Shown here piece by piece: positions 1-13,274 of a DNA stretch of 36,500 nt. Source of the stretch: Chrysomallon squamiferum. Taxonomy: Eukaryota > Mollusca > Gastropoda > Neomphalida > Peltospiridae. The notes beneath the pieces are model-generated. The model saw nothing but the letters and a program-made list of their open reading frames with translations. It searched no databases and was not told where the DNA came from. The first letter of the stretch is position 1, and the number at the start of each line of letters is the position of its first letter. The position numbers and the translations under genes are program-made. The stretch is taken from contig CM022665.1 in the NCBI GenBank assembly GCA_012295275.1, forward strand, positions 16,467,476-16,503,975, in the 5' to 3' direction.

Positions 1-40
1 CTGCACCTTATGTAAAAAAAAAAACTGATATAATTTTCAG

Positions 41-1150
41 GTGTATCCACTTCTTGACCTCACTGAATTTGAGCAGACATTCTCAGCATACCAACGTCGT
101 GACAGCCCTGAGGATGACCATATCAACTTCAAACCGAAGAACAAAGAACTGACTGTGATAGATGGACGGCGGGCACAGAATTGTAACATTCTGCTGTCCA
201 AGCTGAAGATGACCAATGAGGAACTGGCCAAAGCAGTGATGAGTATGGACTCAGGGGAGGATCTACCTAAAGATATGGTGGAACAGGTAAGTAACAAAAT
301 GTAGAATGAGGAACAAAACAATATAGATAAGGACCAAAATTATGAATGGTAAAATAAAATAAAATAAAAAAGTAGAATGGGTAAGAAATTAAATGGTAGA
401 AAAAGGGGAAAAAATGGTAGAGAAAGTATAAAAGATAACATAAAATGACAGAACAGTTAAGAAAATGTTAGAGCCACAAAGAAACAAAATAGTAAAATGG
501 ATATGAATCAGAATTGTAGAATAGGAACAAATTATAACTGCTAGAAGAGGAAAGGCATCAACTATCATTCATATTATTTAGGAAATGTTTATATTTATTT
601 TATTATTTATTTTTAAATTTTGCTAAAAGAATATTTGCTCCAAGCTGTTAGTTTTATTTAGATGTATATTTTTAATTGTATTTTTTATTTTCTAAAAGTT
701 GCTGAAGTTTGTCCCAACCCCAGAAGAAACTCAACTTTTATCAGAGCATGCTCAAGAAATAGAAAACATGGCACGTGCAGATAGGTTCTTGTTTGAGATG
801 GGCAAGTGAGTAATAAATTCCTGTTTTTCACAGCATAAGATACCAGAATATTCCAGATATTTCATAATGAAGAAATATTTAGCAAATTTGAGATTATCTT
901 GTTACTAAGCAGTATATCTTGGTTGTTTTATAAACTTTATGCTATTTTTTGCAGTGAGTAAATTTATTTGTTTTTTGAATTAGATATTTTATTTTAGTAA
1001 ATATATAAATAGAATATCTGTCTTTATGCTTGGTTAATGATTTGTTATTTTTAAAATAATTTTCACAGAATTTGTGATTTATATTTTTATAATGTTTAAT
1101 AATTTTCTTTAAGAAAAAAAATTATGTACGTATATATGTATGTGTGTGTT

Positions 1151-1217
<67 letters not shown>

Positions 1218-3965
1218 TACTATTTAGGTAATATGCTTCTTTGATAATTCTAATATATATGTAAATAATAACTGAATCTGAACATATTAATTCAAGTCAT
1301 ACTTAATTTTATTTTATAAATTTTACAGAATTGTACACTATGAACAAAGATTGAAAGCATTATATTTCAAAAAGAAGTTTCAAGACAGAAGGACAGACTG
1401 TAAACAAAAAATAGATGGTAAGTTACTGTTACAAAGAGTGTCAAATAATATATTTTTAAAATTCTTTATTTTTATTATTAATTAAACAAAAACGAAAACA
1501 GAAAAAGAAATAATAATTATGAAAACTAACAATATATACACAGCTAAAACATTATCTTCATATTTTGCCAGAAGAATAGACAAAAACACAAATTATTACT
1601 GGGGTTTTTTCTTACAATTTTTCAGGTGTATTTGATGCTTCAAAACAAATGTTTAGAAGTAGAAAATTGAAAAAGTTGTTGGAACTTGTGCTTGCACTTG
1701 GTAATTACATGAATCGAGGTCAAAGGGGAAATGCTGTGGCTTTCAAGATGGTTTCATTGAACAAGATCATTGACACAAAATCAAGTATCAGCAAAAATAT
1801 GACTCTTCTGCACTACATAGTTACAGTTGTTGAAAAGAAGGTAAGAAAATTGTGTCTACTTTTATTCAAAAATTGTATATAATATTTTTAATTATTTTTT
1901 TTATTCTAGTTATTATTATTTTAATTATTTTTAATAGAAGTAGTATCATCATCATCATTATTATTATTATTTATATTTTGGACCAGACCATTCCTTTATC
2001 AGATTGGTTGTATATTTAATGTGCTTAATATATGTGTACATTTTTCTATGTAAATGTGTGTGTATCTGCACACATAAACACTTTTTTATCCAAGTTTAAA
2101 TTGAAATTATGACTTTCATTATGTGAATTGTGTCTTTTCTGACTCCATACAAAATTCTTCCTTCATTTATATTAAAAGAAAATTATTTTAAGTTTTCAAA
2201 TATTTGTTTTTATTTATAGTTTACAGAAGTGTTAAAACTGGAACAAGATCTGTCTCGAGCAAAAGATGCAGCAAAAGTCAAGTATGTATACATTATTGTT
2301 ATGTATGTTTAATTAATTCTAAATTTGCTTTTAAATCTAAATATACTTACTACTGGCTACCAATTTTTATAATGTTTTTAGATTTTTTGTTATAATCATG
2401 CACTTATATTGTTTTTATCATGCTAACATCAAATCACAGACCTTTTAAACAAAGTTATTTAATTTGGAACAACTACATACTGTAAATGTAATAGATTTCC
2501 CTGTCTTTTGAATAGATAATATATGTTTTTCTTTTTTTCTATTTCAAGTTTTTCAGATTTGGACAAGGAAATAAACAGTCTGAAAAATGGACTTAAAAAT
2601 ATTGAAAAGGTAATTTCTTTTCTTTAATACATTTACATTATTTTCAGAAAGTAATGGAGATAATACTGGTCATCTGGCTGAATGCTAAACAAAATCAAGA
2701 AATATTTTTATTTATTATATACATTTATACAAAAATATATTTTTTCAGGATTTTAATAGATTTTTTGTTGTTCTATTCTATTCTTAGACTAAACAAAACA
2801 CAATTTATGTATCTTTATTAAAAAAAAATTGTAGAATATTTACTACAAACTGATTTTTGTTCAAGGAAATGGACTTCTTTGGAAAACAGCATTATGATCC
2901 CAAGGACAAATTTGTTTCTGTTATGGGAGATTTCTGTACTGTAGCTGCTTACAATTTTTCTGAGGTTGAAGAAACTTACACAGAAATGAAACAGAAGGTA
3001 TTTTACTATTTTCTAAAAACAACTAGTCTTTTTCATACAACAGTATGAGACAAATGTGTAAAGTTATAAAAATGTTTTTCTACATTAATACATTTTTCTT
3101 TAATGTAATTACTATGGTTATATATATTATGAACAAATAAATAAAAACAATGTCTACATTACTAGATTATCATTAACTATGGAAAACATAAAACATAAGT
3201 CATAAAGTATAACAATAATATATTAAACAGTATGTTTCTGTAGTTAATTTTCCATGTGGCATCATATCATTCATAGTACACATAAGGTACATCAGAAACA
3301 ACAATACAAGAACCATCTCTTTTGTTTATTTATTTATTTAACTGAAGTGAAGACAACAAATATGGGAAATTGGCAGCATATGTACATTGTCTCAGGCCTG
3401 TTATATTACCATATTAAATAAATATTATCAAAAGTGCCATGTACACTTGAAAATATACAAAATGTATTTCAACTATTTTATACAGTACATGGCACTGTAC
3501 CATAGTTTTTAACACTGTCTATATTTTGTTGTGTATAAGATTGTCTCTGTTAGATAAAGCCATCTTAACTTTGATTTTGTCTGCATGACCACAGCTTTAA
3601 GCCAGTGTTTCTGTATATTTCAGTATGACACCATGCTGAAAGCATTTGGAGAAGAACCAACAGTACAGCCAGATGAATTCTTTGGTATATTTGACACATT
3701 CCTCACATCTTTCTCAGATGCCAGACTGGAGAATGAAAGAATGAGAAAACAGAAAGAAGAGGAAGAAAAGAGAGCAAAGATGGAAGATCAGGTACATGTT
3801 TTAAACATTTCTGTTAAGTTGTGTACAATTAATGTTTTATTTACTAATTAAATTTTTTTATCAAAACGTCTGAACTCATATTGTTTTAAGAAATTTCTGT
3901 TAATAAAAATTATAATTATTAGTTGATAATTAAAAAAAGTTTAATTAATAGTCATATATACATAC

Positions 3966-4004
<39 letters not shown>

Positions 4005-5933
4005 ATTTATGAAAATCTTGTATTTGATGAACACTTTAATGAAATTGTTAGAAAGAATAAAATTGTTATAGTACAACATCATGTTTCAGGTTTCCATTTG
4101 TGTAAGTTTCTGCAGGTCATGGGGATTAGTTTTATTTTTTCCCATGTATTTTGTAATTAATTTTGTTCTTAGACCTCCACCCACCCCATTAAAAAAAACA
4201 GCATTAAAGAAAGTTTCAGAAAGTCATGTGAAGATTTAAATAGTGGGTGTATATCTGTATGTATGTGTTTCTGTTGTATGTATGAGAGATAAATTAACTG
4301 ACTGAAATATGGCATACACACAGGTCACAATGAATACATTTAAATATATTTTATTGTTACTAATCTTACATAGACATCAACCATATTAAAACAAATTTTT
4401 TTTTCACTTTTCCTTTAGCCATGTTTCAGAGTAAGTGGGTTTATAGAATAATTTGAATTACAAACTAATATACTGATATGTTTTTGTTAATTCTAACAAA
4501 AATATTTAAAAAAAAAAATGTTTAGATTTTTAACAAAGAAATAAAGAATAAATTAATAATAAATCAAAAATTAGAATGGAAATGGTTTATCTGTTCATTT
4601 GTATTTATAAAAAAACCTAATAGTTTCTAATATTATAAAGTGTTATTAAACAAATGTTCATTTATATGTGAGAGCAGTTCTTTTAAATTTATAATATTTT
4701 ACTAATTGTTTTCTGTGTTTACTGACAGATTAATTTTTTTTAACTAAATACTTTTTCAGTTTTGTATTTATCATGTTAACATCAGATCACAGACCTTTCA
4801 AAACAAAGTTATTTAATTATTAAAATAATAATAATAATAATAATTCTTTATCATTTTGCATATTAAAAGAAAATTAAATTTTAAATATATTGAATAATTC
4901 ATAAATTTTAATGAATTGCTCATCTCGATTGACAGTAAATCACTTTCTTTTTTTTTTTTTTGAATGTAAGTTATTGATTGCAAAAATCTTTTGCTCAATA
5001 CCTAACTTTTAGAAACAAAAAATTTGTAAAATGACTTTCTTTGATTTTTACGTGTTAATATTTCATTCTGTAATTATCCAATTGAAATAATTTACTGATT
5101 TGTAATTTTAATTGTTCAGCTGAAAAAGGAGAGAGAGAAACGTTTAATGCAGAGGAGAGGAAGTAGCAATGTGGAGAAAAAAGATGGCAAAATCACATCA
5201 ATTGCAATTGAGAATGGAGAAAAAGGTAACTTGATCAACACATAACTTGTATTTTCAACCTGAATCAAACATACACCACAATTATATCTGTACAAACAGA
5301 TCATTTCATTAATTTCTAATAATTTGTTTTTGAAAGTAATTAATTAAACAACATAACAAGCATCAGAGAAAGAACAAAGCTTGGTATTTTTTCTTTTAGT
5401 ATGACTTCATTTTTGTGGAAATGTTAAAGAAAAATCTAAAAGATAAGTAAATAAATAAATATTTAAGACAATAAATTGTTTTTAAAATTATATATATATA
5501 TATATATATATAGTCAAATATTTTTTGTATATTTCTCTATGCTACATGACATCCCAAAAAGAGAAAAATATCAGCATTAATGACAACTTATTAACATAAA
5601 TAAAATTTCATTAATACATAGTTTTTTTATTTGACACTGATAAAACTATTTTCATGGTCACAGGTATTACAAAAATCTTGAAAAGGAATCTTAAAATTTG
5701 TAAGCCCACATATAATCAGAATACTAATACATAAAGCATAACATAGCATAGCATGGAAACAAGTTTAATATTTTGTAACTACATTTTCAGGAGAGTTTGA
5801 TGATTTGATATCTGCACTGAGAACAGGGGATGTGTTTGGGGAAGACATGGCTAAAATGAAGAGAAGACGACGAGTGGCTAACAACACAACACTGGACAGG
5901 GAAAGAGTAGGAAATTTAAATGGCATGAAATAG
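41..5933 (+). CDS. DAAM: DAAM-family formin, C-terminal part (FH2 C-half and DAD), 5' end outside the window
   Basis: Ten exons join in one frame: 41-286, 699-805, 1329-1417, 1626-1840, 2220-2281, 2549-2609, 2866-2997, 3624-3791, 5120-5225 and 5791-5933 (TAG at 5931-5933), giving 442 residues. All introns are GT-AG and all phases fit. The first exon starts after an acceptor at 39-40, so the N-terminal GBD/FH3, the FH1 and the front of FH2 lie upstream. Visible FH2 landmarks are the DGRRAQN block in exon 1, ADRFLFEM in exon 2 and the actin-contacting GNYMN motif at partial residues 173-177. A charged coiled-coil stretch (exons 8-9) follows. The DAD is in exon 10: [13 protein letters not shown] at 399-411, then a basic KRRRR patch. 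DAAM formins nucleate and elongate actin filaments downstream of Rho and Dishevelled, and the DAD binds the N-terminus for autoinhibition. The order and spacing are those of DAAM1/2 rather than of other formins. DAAM1 and DAAM2 cannot be told apart here, as invertebrates usually have one gene. Confidence 0.95.
1139..1210. repeat. Compound TG/GA microsatellite in a DAAM intron
   Basis: An interrupted TG tract runs straight into an uninterrupted GA tract of about 23 units. It lies in the intron between exons 2 and 3. Confidence 0.95.
3960..4000. repeat. TA microsatellite
   Basis: AT-dinucleotide run inside the 1.3 kb intron between DAAM exons 8 and 9. The rest of that intron (3792-5119) is A/T-rich and holds no coding signal that I can see. 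Confidence 0.9.
5486..5512. repeat. TA microsatellite
   Basis: About 13 TA units in the last DAAM intron. Confidence 0.9.
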
Positions 5934-7040
5934 AACTACAACATGCGTTAATAATAATCAGGGTGTAATTTTTTATAACTCTTATTTATACAACAAAGCA
6001 AAACAGTGTTTGAATGACTGAGAAAGAAAGTAAAAATCCTTTTTTTCATATTTAGTGTGACATCTTCAAATGAAGTTTACATCACAATATTTCTTTAAAA
6101 TTAGAATCTGTTATTTAAAAAAAGAACAATGGAAAAGTCTGTAGATATTTGTATATCCATTCATTCCTGTAGCTAGCAATTTCTGTTTCTGCCTTCTCTT
6201 GTGTTGTACTAGAGTAAGAACGAGAGAGAAAATATAAAATAAGAGAAAGTAAGAAAGCTACAACAACAGTGATAATAACAGTGAGAAAATGGTTTTTTTT
6301 AATTTTTTTATTGTGCAATAAAAGTTAATTATTATAGTCTGTAACAGCTAAACACCTTTAAGGTTGTAACAGCTCTGCACATATACATTTTTTTTAATGC
6401 TTTATACAATCAATTCTTCAAATGTTGTGCATGGCTCTCTGTCTGTAAATGCTTAATCAAAATCTTAATAATACAAAACTGATAAGACAAGATTCACTTT
6501 AATATAAAATAATGATTATGAAATTTTTATCTCTATTTCTGTAATATGCAGTCTGAAAGTGAAAAACAACCCTTTTTTTTTCTTTTCATAAGACAGTTAG
6601 ATTACAGCTGTAGCATTTAATACTGAGAGGAAAAAACCTAGATTTATTAGTAAATGTTTCAAATCAAACTACACAAATGTATCATTAAACTAAAATGCAG
6701 CACATTCAGGTTTCTGAAATTAAATAATTTCATTAACTAAAATGTTTTGAAACTTTATTTTTGTTGTTTTCTGATGTCACATACAGTTAGCAAAATCGTT
6801 CAACTTAAGGTGCCAATCCATCATGCCTTAACTTTGTCATTACTCTGTGACATTTATTGATATGCATTTATTAACAGGCTGTTAATTAACATGTATGTCG
6901 TTTTATATTTTACTACTTTAACAATGTTAGTGCATGTTTTTAGTTAACTGTTGTTATGTGCTTGGCTCTTTGCCTCAAATAAAACTTGTATTGGAATTAT
7001 ACAGATGATTTCACCTCAGGGTTGTGAATTGTTGTAAAAT
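5934..7040 (+). other. Probable 3' UTR of the DAAM gene with poly(A) signal
   Basis: About 1.1 kb of non-coding AT-rich sequence follows the DAAM stop codon. AATAAA at 6978-6983 is followed within 40-60 bases by a GT-rich stretch (7019-7035), the usual arrangement of a cleavage/polyadenylation site. Further AATAAA hexamers near 7300 and 7911 could serve longer forms. The end point is an inference. Confidence 0.5.
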
Positions 7041-8445
7041 GGCAGTGAATGTTAGTGTCTTGTTAACCTTTTTACTTAAAAAAAATAAAATTGTACTTTT
7101 GTTTAAATGAAGAAAAAAATTATTAACTAATTAAAAGTCTCCCATGTTTATAAATATCAGCTTTATTATCTTCATAAAAAAAACAGTTTCTGGCAGTAAA
7201 TACACCCTGTGTTTATACTATTTCATTCATTTTTTCCAGATATTTGTGAAAGTTAGATACAGATGAAATTATAGTTTCTGTACAGAGTGACATTGTTAAT
7301 AAAATATACATTTTTATAAATATAAAAAGTTGAATTTTGATTGTATTGCACAAAATTCTTTTTCAAAGACAAACATTTGCAGTAATAAAAATTTGTATTT
7401 GATCAACATTTTTTTTCTCCCAAATATGTTTTTAAAATTATTATTTACAGTATTTGCTGTTTGTTTTTTAGTTTAGTTATTTTTAAATGTTTCTTCTCAA
7501 CTAATTATGAATGGAAGTGAAATAAATATCATTTCACACAGAAAACAATCTGAACATATTCTAATTATTACAATCATGTTTCTTTTTGGCATCTATTAAG
7601 TGCCAAATTTACATAAGTTATGGCATATTACCAATGTAAATTCCAGTTTAGCACATTAAAAATGTAAATGTGTAAAATCTGGCACATGAAACAAGTGTAA
7701 ATACTTGCATAAAGTAAAATATATTTAACATGGAAGAATTAAATGTTCATTAAATTGTTTGTACATGTTCATGTATGTTGTATCATAGTGTTAATTATTT
7801 TAAATAATTGTGTTCTTTTTGTTCTTTTTTTGTATATTTCTGAATTACTAAAATAGTTTCATATTCGTTTAATATATTTATATTGATGTAGTTTTACTTT
7901 CTTCAGTGAACAATAAAATTTAAAAAATTATGATTTTGCAAAGTATAATTGTCACATCAGTTCAGTTTTCATTGTAGCTACATCTGTTGATGTTTTATCT
8001 TCATATTAACTTAAAATAGTCTACCCAGTATTTGTCTGTCATTAATGTATTAATAAATAAGATCTGAAATAATTTTTTGATTCAAATATTTTCTAAGGGA
8101 TAATACCATGATATTCCCGGTGTTTACTAAATGATATTTTTATTAATTATACATACAATGAAGCCACTATGCTTTTCAAGCTTTATTAATTATATTGTAT
8201 TTTCTTATAGTTTTTAGCCCCATAAAACCACTTTTTTAATAACTTTTTTAACTTTAAAAACCCAAAACACTATATACAACTATTTAGAAAAGTATCAGCT
8301 AGATAGTTATATTCGGACTATTTTGCATCTTAGGCAAGGCATCCCTCCAAACCAAAAAAAACTAAAATTGCTAACTTCACTTTTTATGAGATCATTGATT
8401 TAAGTTTGACAGTAGTATTAATACTGGAAATGTATTAACTAGTTT

Positions 8446-8509
8446 TGAACTAACAATGGACTATCTATAAACTGTTATGAATTAACAATGAACTATCTAT
8501 AAACTGTTA
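8446..8509. repeat. Two-copy 32-base tandem repeat
   Basis: Positions 8446-8477 and 8478-8509 are adjacent copies differing at two bases. A shorter, poorer third copy follows. Confidence 0.85.
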
Positions 8510-9076
8510 TGAACAATGATGAACTATTACTGGAATATTTCCTTTTTGTTATATTTTTTCCTTAGAACAATAATTTGTATAAAACTGTGACCTTTAAAGG
8601 TCTATGCCCTAGGTAGCTGTCTAGCTGGCCTAATGGTAATGCTAGCCCTGATTATAGTCAGTATAATTTATTACATAAACATAAGAATCCAAGTCAAACC
8701 TTTAAATTGCCTGCTGAATCATTTTTTGGATGGTATTCTGTATATGACAAGAATTTGTTTTGTCTTATAATAAATGAGTGAAACAGGTTTTTTAAATTTT
8801 TATTATGTTTTTATTTTTTTATTATTATTATTAATATGGACCAGAAGTATGGGAAATTGTGTTATTGAAATTTAAATGACAGCTATAAAATGGTGATATA
8901 CACAGTTGTTTAGTTATTTATCACTGGTAGGAGTGTGACTACATCTCTAACAAGTTAAAGAATTACATGGCACACAGGTGTGAAAAATAATGTTTCTAAT
9001 TATTTTGAATACCTGTACTTCCATTACTTCATGTGTTTATTCATGTGAAGTTAATAATATACATAAATATATAAAT

Positions 9077-9129
9077 GTGTGTGTGTGTGTGAATGTGAAT
9101 GTATGTATGTATACACACACACACACACA
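9077..9129. repeat. TG tract facing CA tract (hairpin-capable)
   Basis: A TG run, a short GAATGTGAATGTATG spacer and a CA run are arranged as an imperfect inverted repeat. Confidence 0.85.
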
Positions 9130-11340
9130 GTGAATAGAAATTTTGAAATACAACCATCTCACTGTTGTGAAATTAAAAGGTGCACATTTTTTGACTTTGT
9201 GTGTGTATGTTAACTTTTTGTATTTTATATATTTTACATATATGGTGCTTTTTAATATATCATTTGCATTTAATGCTATACAGTTACTTAATTTTTGTAA
9301 GGGTACAATTTATGTTTTCATTCAACAAAATATATAGTTATATATATATATATATGTATAATATACATATAGCTGATGAAGTTTATTTGCAACATTTTCT
9401 GTGGTTTTTGTACCAAAATATTTCTTCATTTATGTGTTTATGAACAAATTGTTAATAGATCTGAATATAATTTAGTTATTTATATACTGTTTAACAATAC
9501 TCATTTTATATCAATAAGCATTGAAAATCAAATATCTTGTGTTGCAATATCAAAACATTTATTTATATATATAGATACATTGTGTATTTAAAAACTACTA
9601 ATATATATCTAGTCAGATTATTATATATATACATGTCAGTTATTGTTTTAACTAAAATTATTATAATGTAAATTTAAACTGTCACATTTGTTGTAACCAT
9701 TTGTGCAAAAAGAAAAAATGTGTATAAGCAGAAATATTAACATAATTAATTCATATTTTAGTGGAGTTTTATCTTTTCCAATCCCTGTTTAATACATAAA
9801 AGTATCTTAATTTTGACATTAAACACATACAAAAATGTTTAGTTATTTTTATTTCACATATATAAAAAATTATTTTTCTATTATTGATTTATTGCTTTTT
9901 ATAAGGCAGTTATGTATGTTATTAAATTTATCATGGACATTTATTAACTGCTAAAATATACAAATGTATATATGATATTTACAATTTTGTTCATAAAGTT
10001 TTTAAATTTTATTTCATTACCTATTATTATTATTATTGTTTAGGGGGCTCATATTATTCATAAATTTTTTTTATGTTTTTCAAAAATTGTCAGAATAATG
10101 TAATTATGAACAAGATTTTTTAAATATTCTTAAATGTTCATTTCATTTTCCTACCTCCAATTTTTTTCAAATGTGAAATAACAGGTAAAAATAAAAACAA
10201 ATAAGCAACACAAGCAAACAAATAAAAATTATGAAACGTGTATTACAAGCATACAAATATTTTCATTATCTAAATCTGTTATTATTAAATACCCCCCACT
10301 TTTCTTTTTATATATATATATATATAATTATGGTATTTTCTGTTTTTATTGATTACTAACATTAAAACATTTTCCAGAATAAAATCAGCATACTGATAAC
10401 ATTGTATGTTGATTTCATATGAATGTCCTTTAAAAGGACGTCTCATTAATTAATTTCTTGTAATATATGCATACAACAGAATTATTAATGAACTGGAAAA
10501 AAAAAAAACACCATAATTTTTCTTTTACTTTCTTTCTTGACTTCCATTAATTTTTGCATGACTTACTGATTGATTTGGGATCAGCAAAAACTAAATTATT
10601 TAAAAATTAACAATACCACAAGCATAATGATAAAAAAATATACTTTAAAAATAAATAAAATTATCGTTTATTAAAACAGCAATATTATTTAGAGTATATT
10701 TTATTAAAAATATGACTGCTTGCTTGTTTGTGTGTGCACTCAGAGTAAGATTATGCATCATTATTCATATGAATTAAATAACAGTGAAACAATTTATTCA
10801 TAATGTTTTACTAAATTTTATGATTATTAATTGCTGCTGTTATTTTTATTTTTATTTTTTTATTTTTTTATTTTATTTTATTTTTTGTCATTTCATAGGG
10901 AATTACAATATAAATATGTACACACAAACCATTTCTTTAATTTTTTGTATTATTGTATTATTATTATTATTATTATTGTTATTATTATTTATTTTTTTAT
11001 TTTTTGTAAGATGTTAGTTAGATCTGTGTGTAACTAAGCATTTAAAATCATTGTCTTATGTGTAACATAAATAAAATAATTAGTATCATCAGATACTTAA
11101 TTATTCATAAAGTGTTCGTTTCATTTTTCTTTTCTTTTTTTTTATTAATAAAATTGCACTAACCTTAATTTATAGGACAGTAATTATTTTACAATAAACA
11201 ACAAACAAATATATAAAATAGATACATTTATTGTTTGTCAAAATTTGTTCTAATAAGTTAAATTTGATACTTAGAAAAACATTGACCTCAAAATGAGAAA
11301 CACACTGAATCAGATAATTCTTAAAATAACTATGGTCTTG

Positions 11341-11511
11341 TGTCATGCTCACATCAGTCATACTTACTTGACCCATTCATTTATCCTGAAGAAGGATAGT
11401 CCACCTCAGTGTGAACACTGTCAGTGTACTCTGATAATGTACTACATTTTGGTGGAGTGCAATCATCTTAGGCAGATAAGGACAAATATATTTGGTCAAA
11501 TAAATTTTTGA
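11341..11511 (+). mobile_element. Decayed non-LTR retrotransposon (LINE) fragment, end of RT/RNase H polyprotein
   Basis: The plus frame ending at the TGA at 11509-11511 has the pattern found at the C-terminus of jockey/I-type LINE ORF2 proteins: ISHTYLTH (the family's IGHT-x-LTH block), then PPQCEHCQC, then YYILVECNHL (family H-IL-EC-). This gives a Cys-x2-Cys-x~10-His/Tyr-x3-4-Cys zinc-knuckle-like arrangement. The position of the usual His is Tyr here. Nothing upstream continues the polyprotein, so this is a short dead remnant. The family is inferred from remembered consensus and the clade is not resolved. Confidence 0.65.
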
Positions 11512-12044
11512 GAGTTAGAGAGTTGTAATTTAAATAAACTATGATATATTTTGCACAGTTCTTTACAGTGGGTTTTGAGTAAATTTGAATTTTTATACAT
11601 AAAGTAATTATTTTGTTATACATTAAATCTCACCTAAGTCTTCAAAGTGCAAAACTTGTCACCTTAGTGTAATGTTACTTCCAGTAAAATATCCTTGTCT
11701 AAATCATCAAAACACCTAAGTAGTCACCCAACACTTGGTCCCAAATAACACGAGCTGCAGTTGATTTCTAGCTCTAAGTTGTCAGTAGGAAATCCCTTGG
11801 CAGCTACTGTTATACACTTAAACAGACAGGATTGCCAGGAAAAATCAATAATGTGTTTCAGTGAAAAATCAATAAAGTTTTTCATTGAAAACAGTCTTGC
11901 ATACTTTACCTGCCATCTCAAGCTACTGGCACAGGTGTAGACAGGCACTGTGCATTGGGATATTGACATGCACATGATTTGCATTGTGTATGGGTGCATT
12001 AAATTAACATAATATTTTGGAAAGTGACTTTTTTAGTGTACAGA

Positions 12045-12405
12045 ATGGTGACTTGCAGAAAGAGACAGCTAATAACCAAGGAGAAGTATGAAATAATGAA
12101 GTATTGAGAAAGAAAGTCTGGCCAAGAAAAAGTCTGTTGGCAGAAAGATTCAGGATTAACCACACAATGTTAAATGATTTTTTTTAAAACAAATCTAAAG
12201 TGACTGAGGCCATTGAGAAGGGTGAGCAGCCTGATGTAAGAAAAGGCAGAACAATATGCATCAGGCATTTCAAGCTATTTAAATTGTTTTGACAAATGGC
12301 TGCTAGACCTGAAATTCATATCAATGATGAAATGCTACTTCAAAAAGCAAAAGGATGGTGAAAAGCTGAATGACAGTTGGATTGATCGTTTTAAGGAAAA
12401 GTGCT
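12045..12405 (+). pseudogene. Decayed pogo/Tigger-type transposase N-terminus (CENP-B-like HTH), frameshifted
   Basis: Successive fragments in shifting plus frames follow the order of a Tigger/pogo transposase DNA-binding region. RKRQLITKEKYEIM (about 12058-12100) is the start of the first helix-turn-helix. LAERFRINHTMLNDFF (about 12132-12180) is its recognition helix. NKSKVTEAIEKGEQ follows (about 12190-12235). INDEMLLQKAKGW (about 12322-12360) and SWIDRFKEK (about 12375-12401) match the CENP-B-type second HTH (family pattern LLQEKA then GWLxRFKxRH). At least three frame changes and several stops separate them, so the copy is inactive. No DDE catalytic part is visible downstream. Confidence 0.6.
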
Positions 12406-13017
12406 TAAAGTGGGTAAATACAGCAGTAGTTGAAAAATGAGAACATGTTAAATTTAAAGGTACAGCCTATCATGGAAAGAATATGCATGGTAGTTGACAT
12501 CTGTACAGTGCATCCTATCCTTTTACCTTTGTTTCACACCCAATAGCTGATATTTTTTTGTGCTAGGGTGTTGTTAAACATTCATTCATTCATCAAAACC
12601 ATCATCATCATTATTTTTATAAGATTTTTGAATTTTCCAGTTTTTTAAACCAAGCTTAATAAACTCTTAAAAAAGAAAATAAACAATGAAAAGTAATACA
12701 TGAAATTGTACTTAACAGATACAAATCTAAAGCTGGTTTTAAGGAAAGCCAGATAAATAATCTAATACCTGATATTTTGGATAATGATAATTTAACTTCA
12801 ATTAAAATAAGAAATTTTTTTTTTTAGATGTTAGTGTCACTACCAACATCCTTTAAAATGAACTACATAAGATAGTAATTTTAAAATTCTAAATAATTCT
12901 ATTAATATTGTGTTATAAAGAAAATATTCACAATTTCACATGACATGACACCATTAAATAATCAAATGATGACGATCACCATAACATTGCCTCTAATGGC
13001 ATAAAAAAAAAAAAAAA

Positions 13018-13162
13018 CTTTTGTATATAAGGGATACAATTCACTAATGTCAGCATAATTTGATAAAAAAAAAAAACGTTTGCAATATGAATGGTAAAAA
13101 AAAAAAAAAAAAACGTTTGTATATGAGGGATACAATTCACTAATGTCAGCATAATTATGATA
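13018..13162. repeat. Duplicated ~48-base unit separated by A-tracts
   Basis: About 13018-13064 and 13114-13162 are near-identical copies (shared core GGATACAATTCACTAATGTC), each preceded by a long A-tract. A third A-tract segment lies between them. The minus-strand frame that reads a repeated YADISELYP peptide is a by-product of this repeat. Confidence 0.85.
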
Positions 13163-13274
13163 AAGTGTCAGATACATTGAAACAGCATATTATCAGCAAT
13201 GTGATGGTGAACGCCATCATTGTTTCACTAGAAATGTCGTGTCATGTAGTACTGGTCCAGTTACCAGGAAACAG

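Larger units (their letters stand above)
7041..11280. other. Intergenic AT-rich desert
   Basis: No open frame here shows domain signal or compositional change. It contains a 32-base tandem pair (8446-8509), a hAT-like terminus (about 8600-8654), a TG run facing a CA run (9077-9129), TA runs (9340-9356, 10312-10326), T-rich and TTA tracts (10845-11000) and poly-A/T runs. The short frames at 9143-9591 and 10784-11037 translate these tracts and are not genes. Confidence 0.6.

Noticed and set aside
6115-6318. 67-residue frame with a hydrophobic segment (-)
   Set aside because: Lies antisense in the probable DAAM 3' UTR, AT-rich composition, no promoter or homology signal.
11724-11999. 91-residue frame (-)
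   Set aside because: No recognisable domain; lies between two dead mobile-element remnants, so likely chance.
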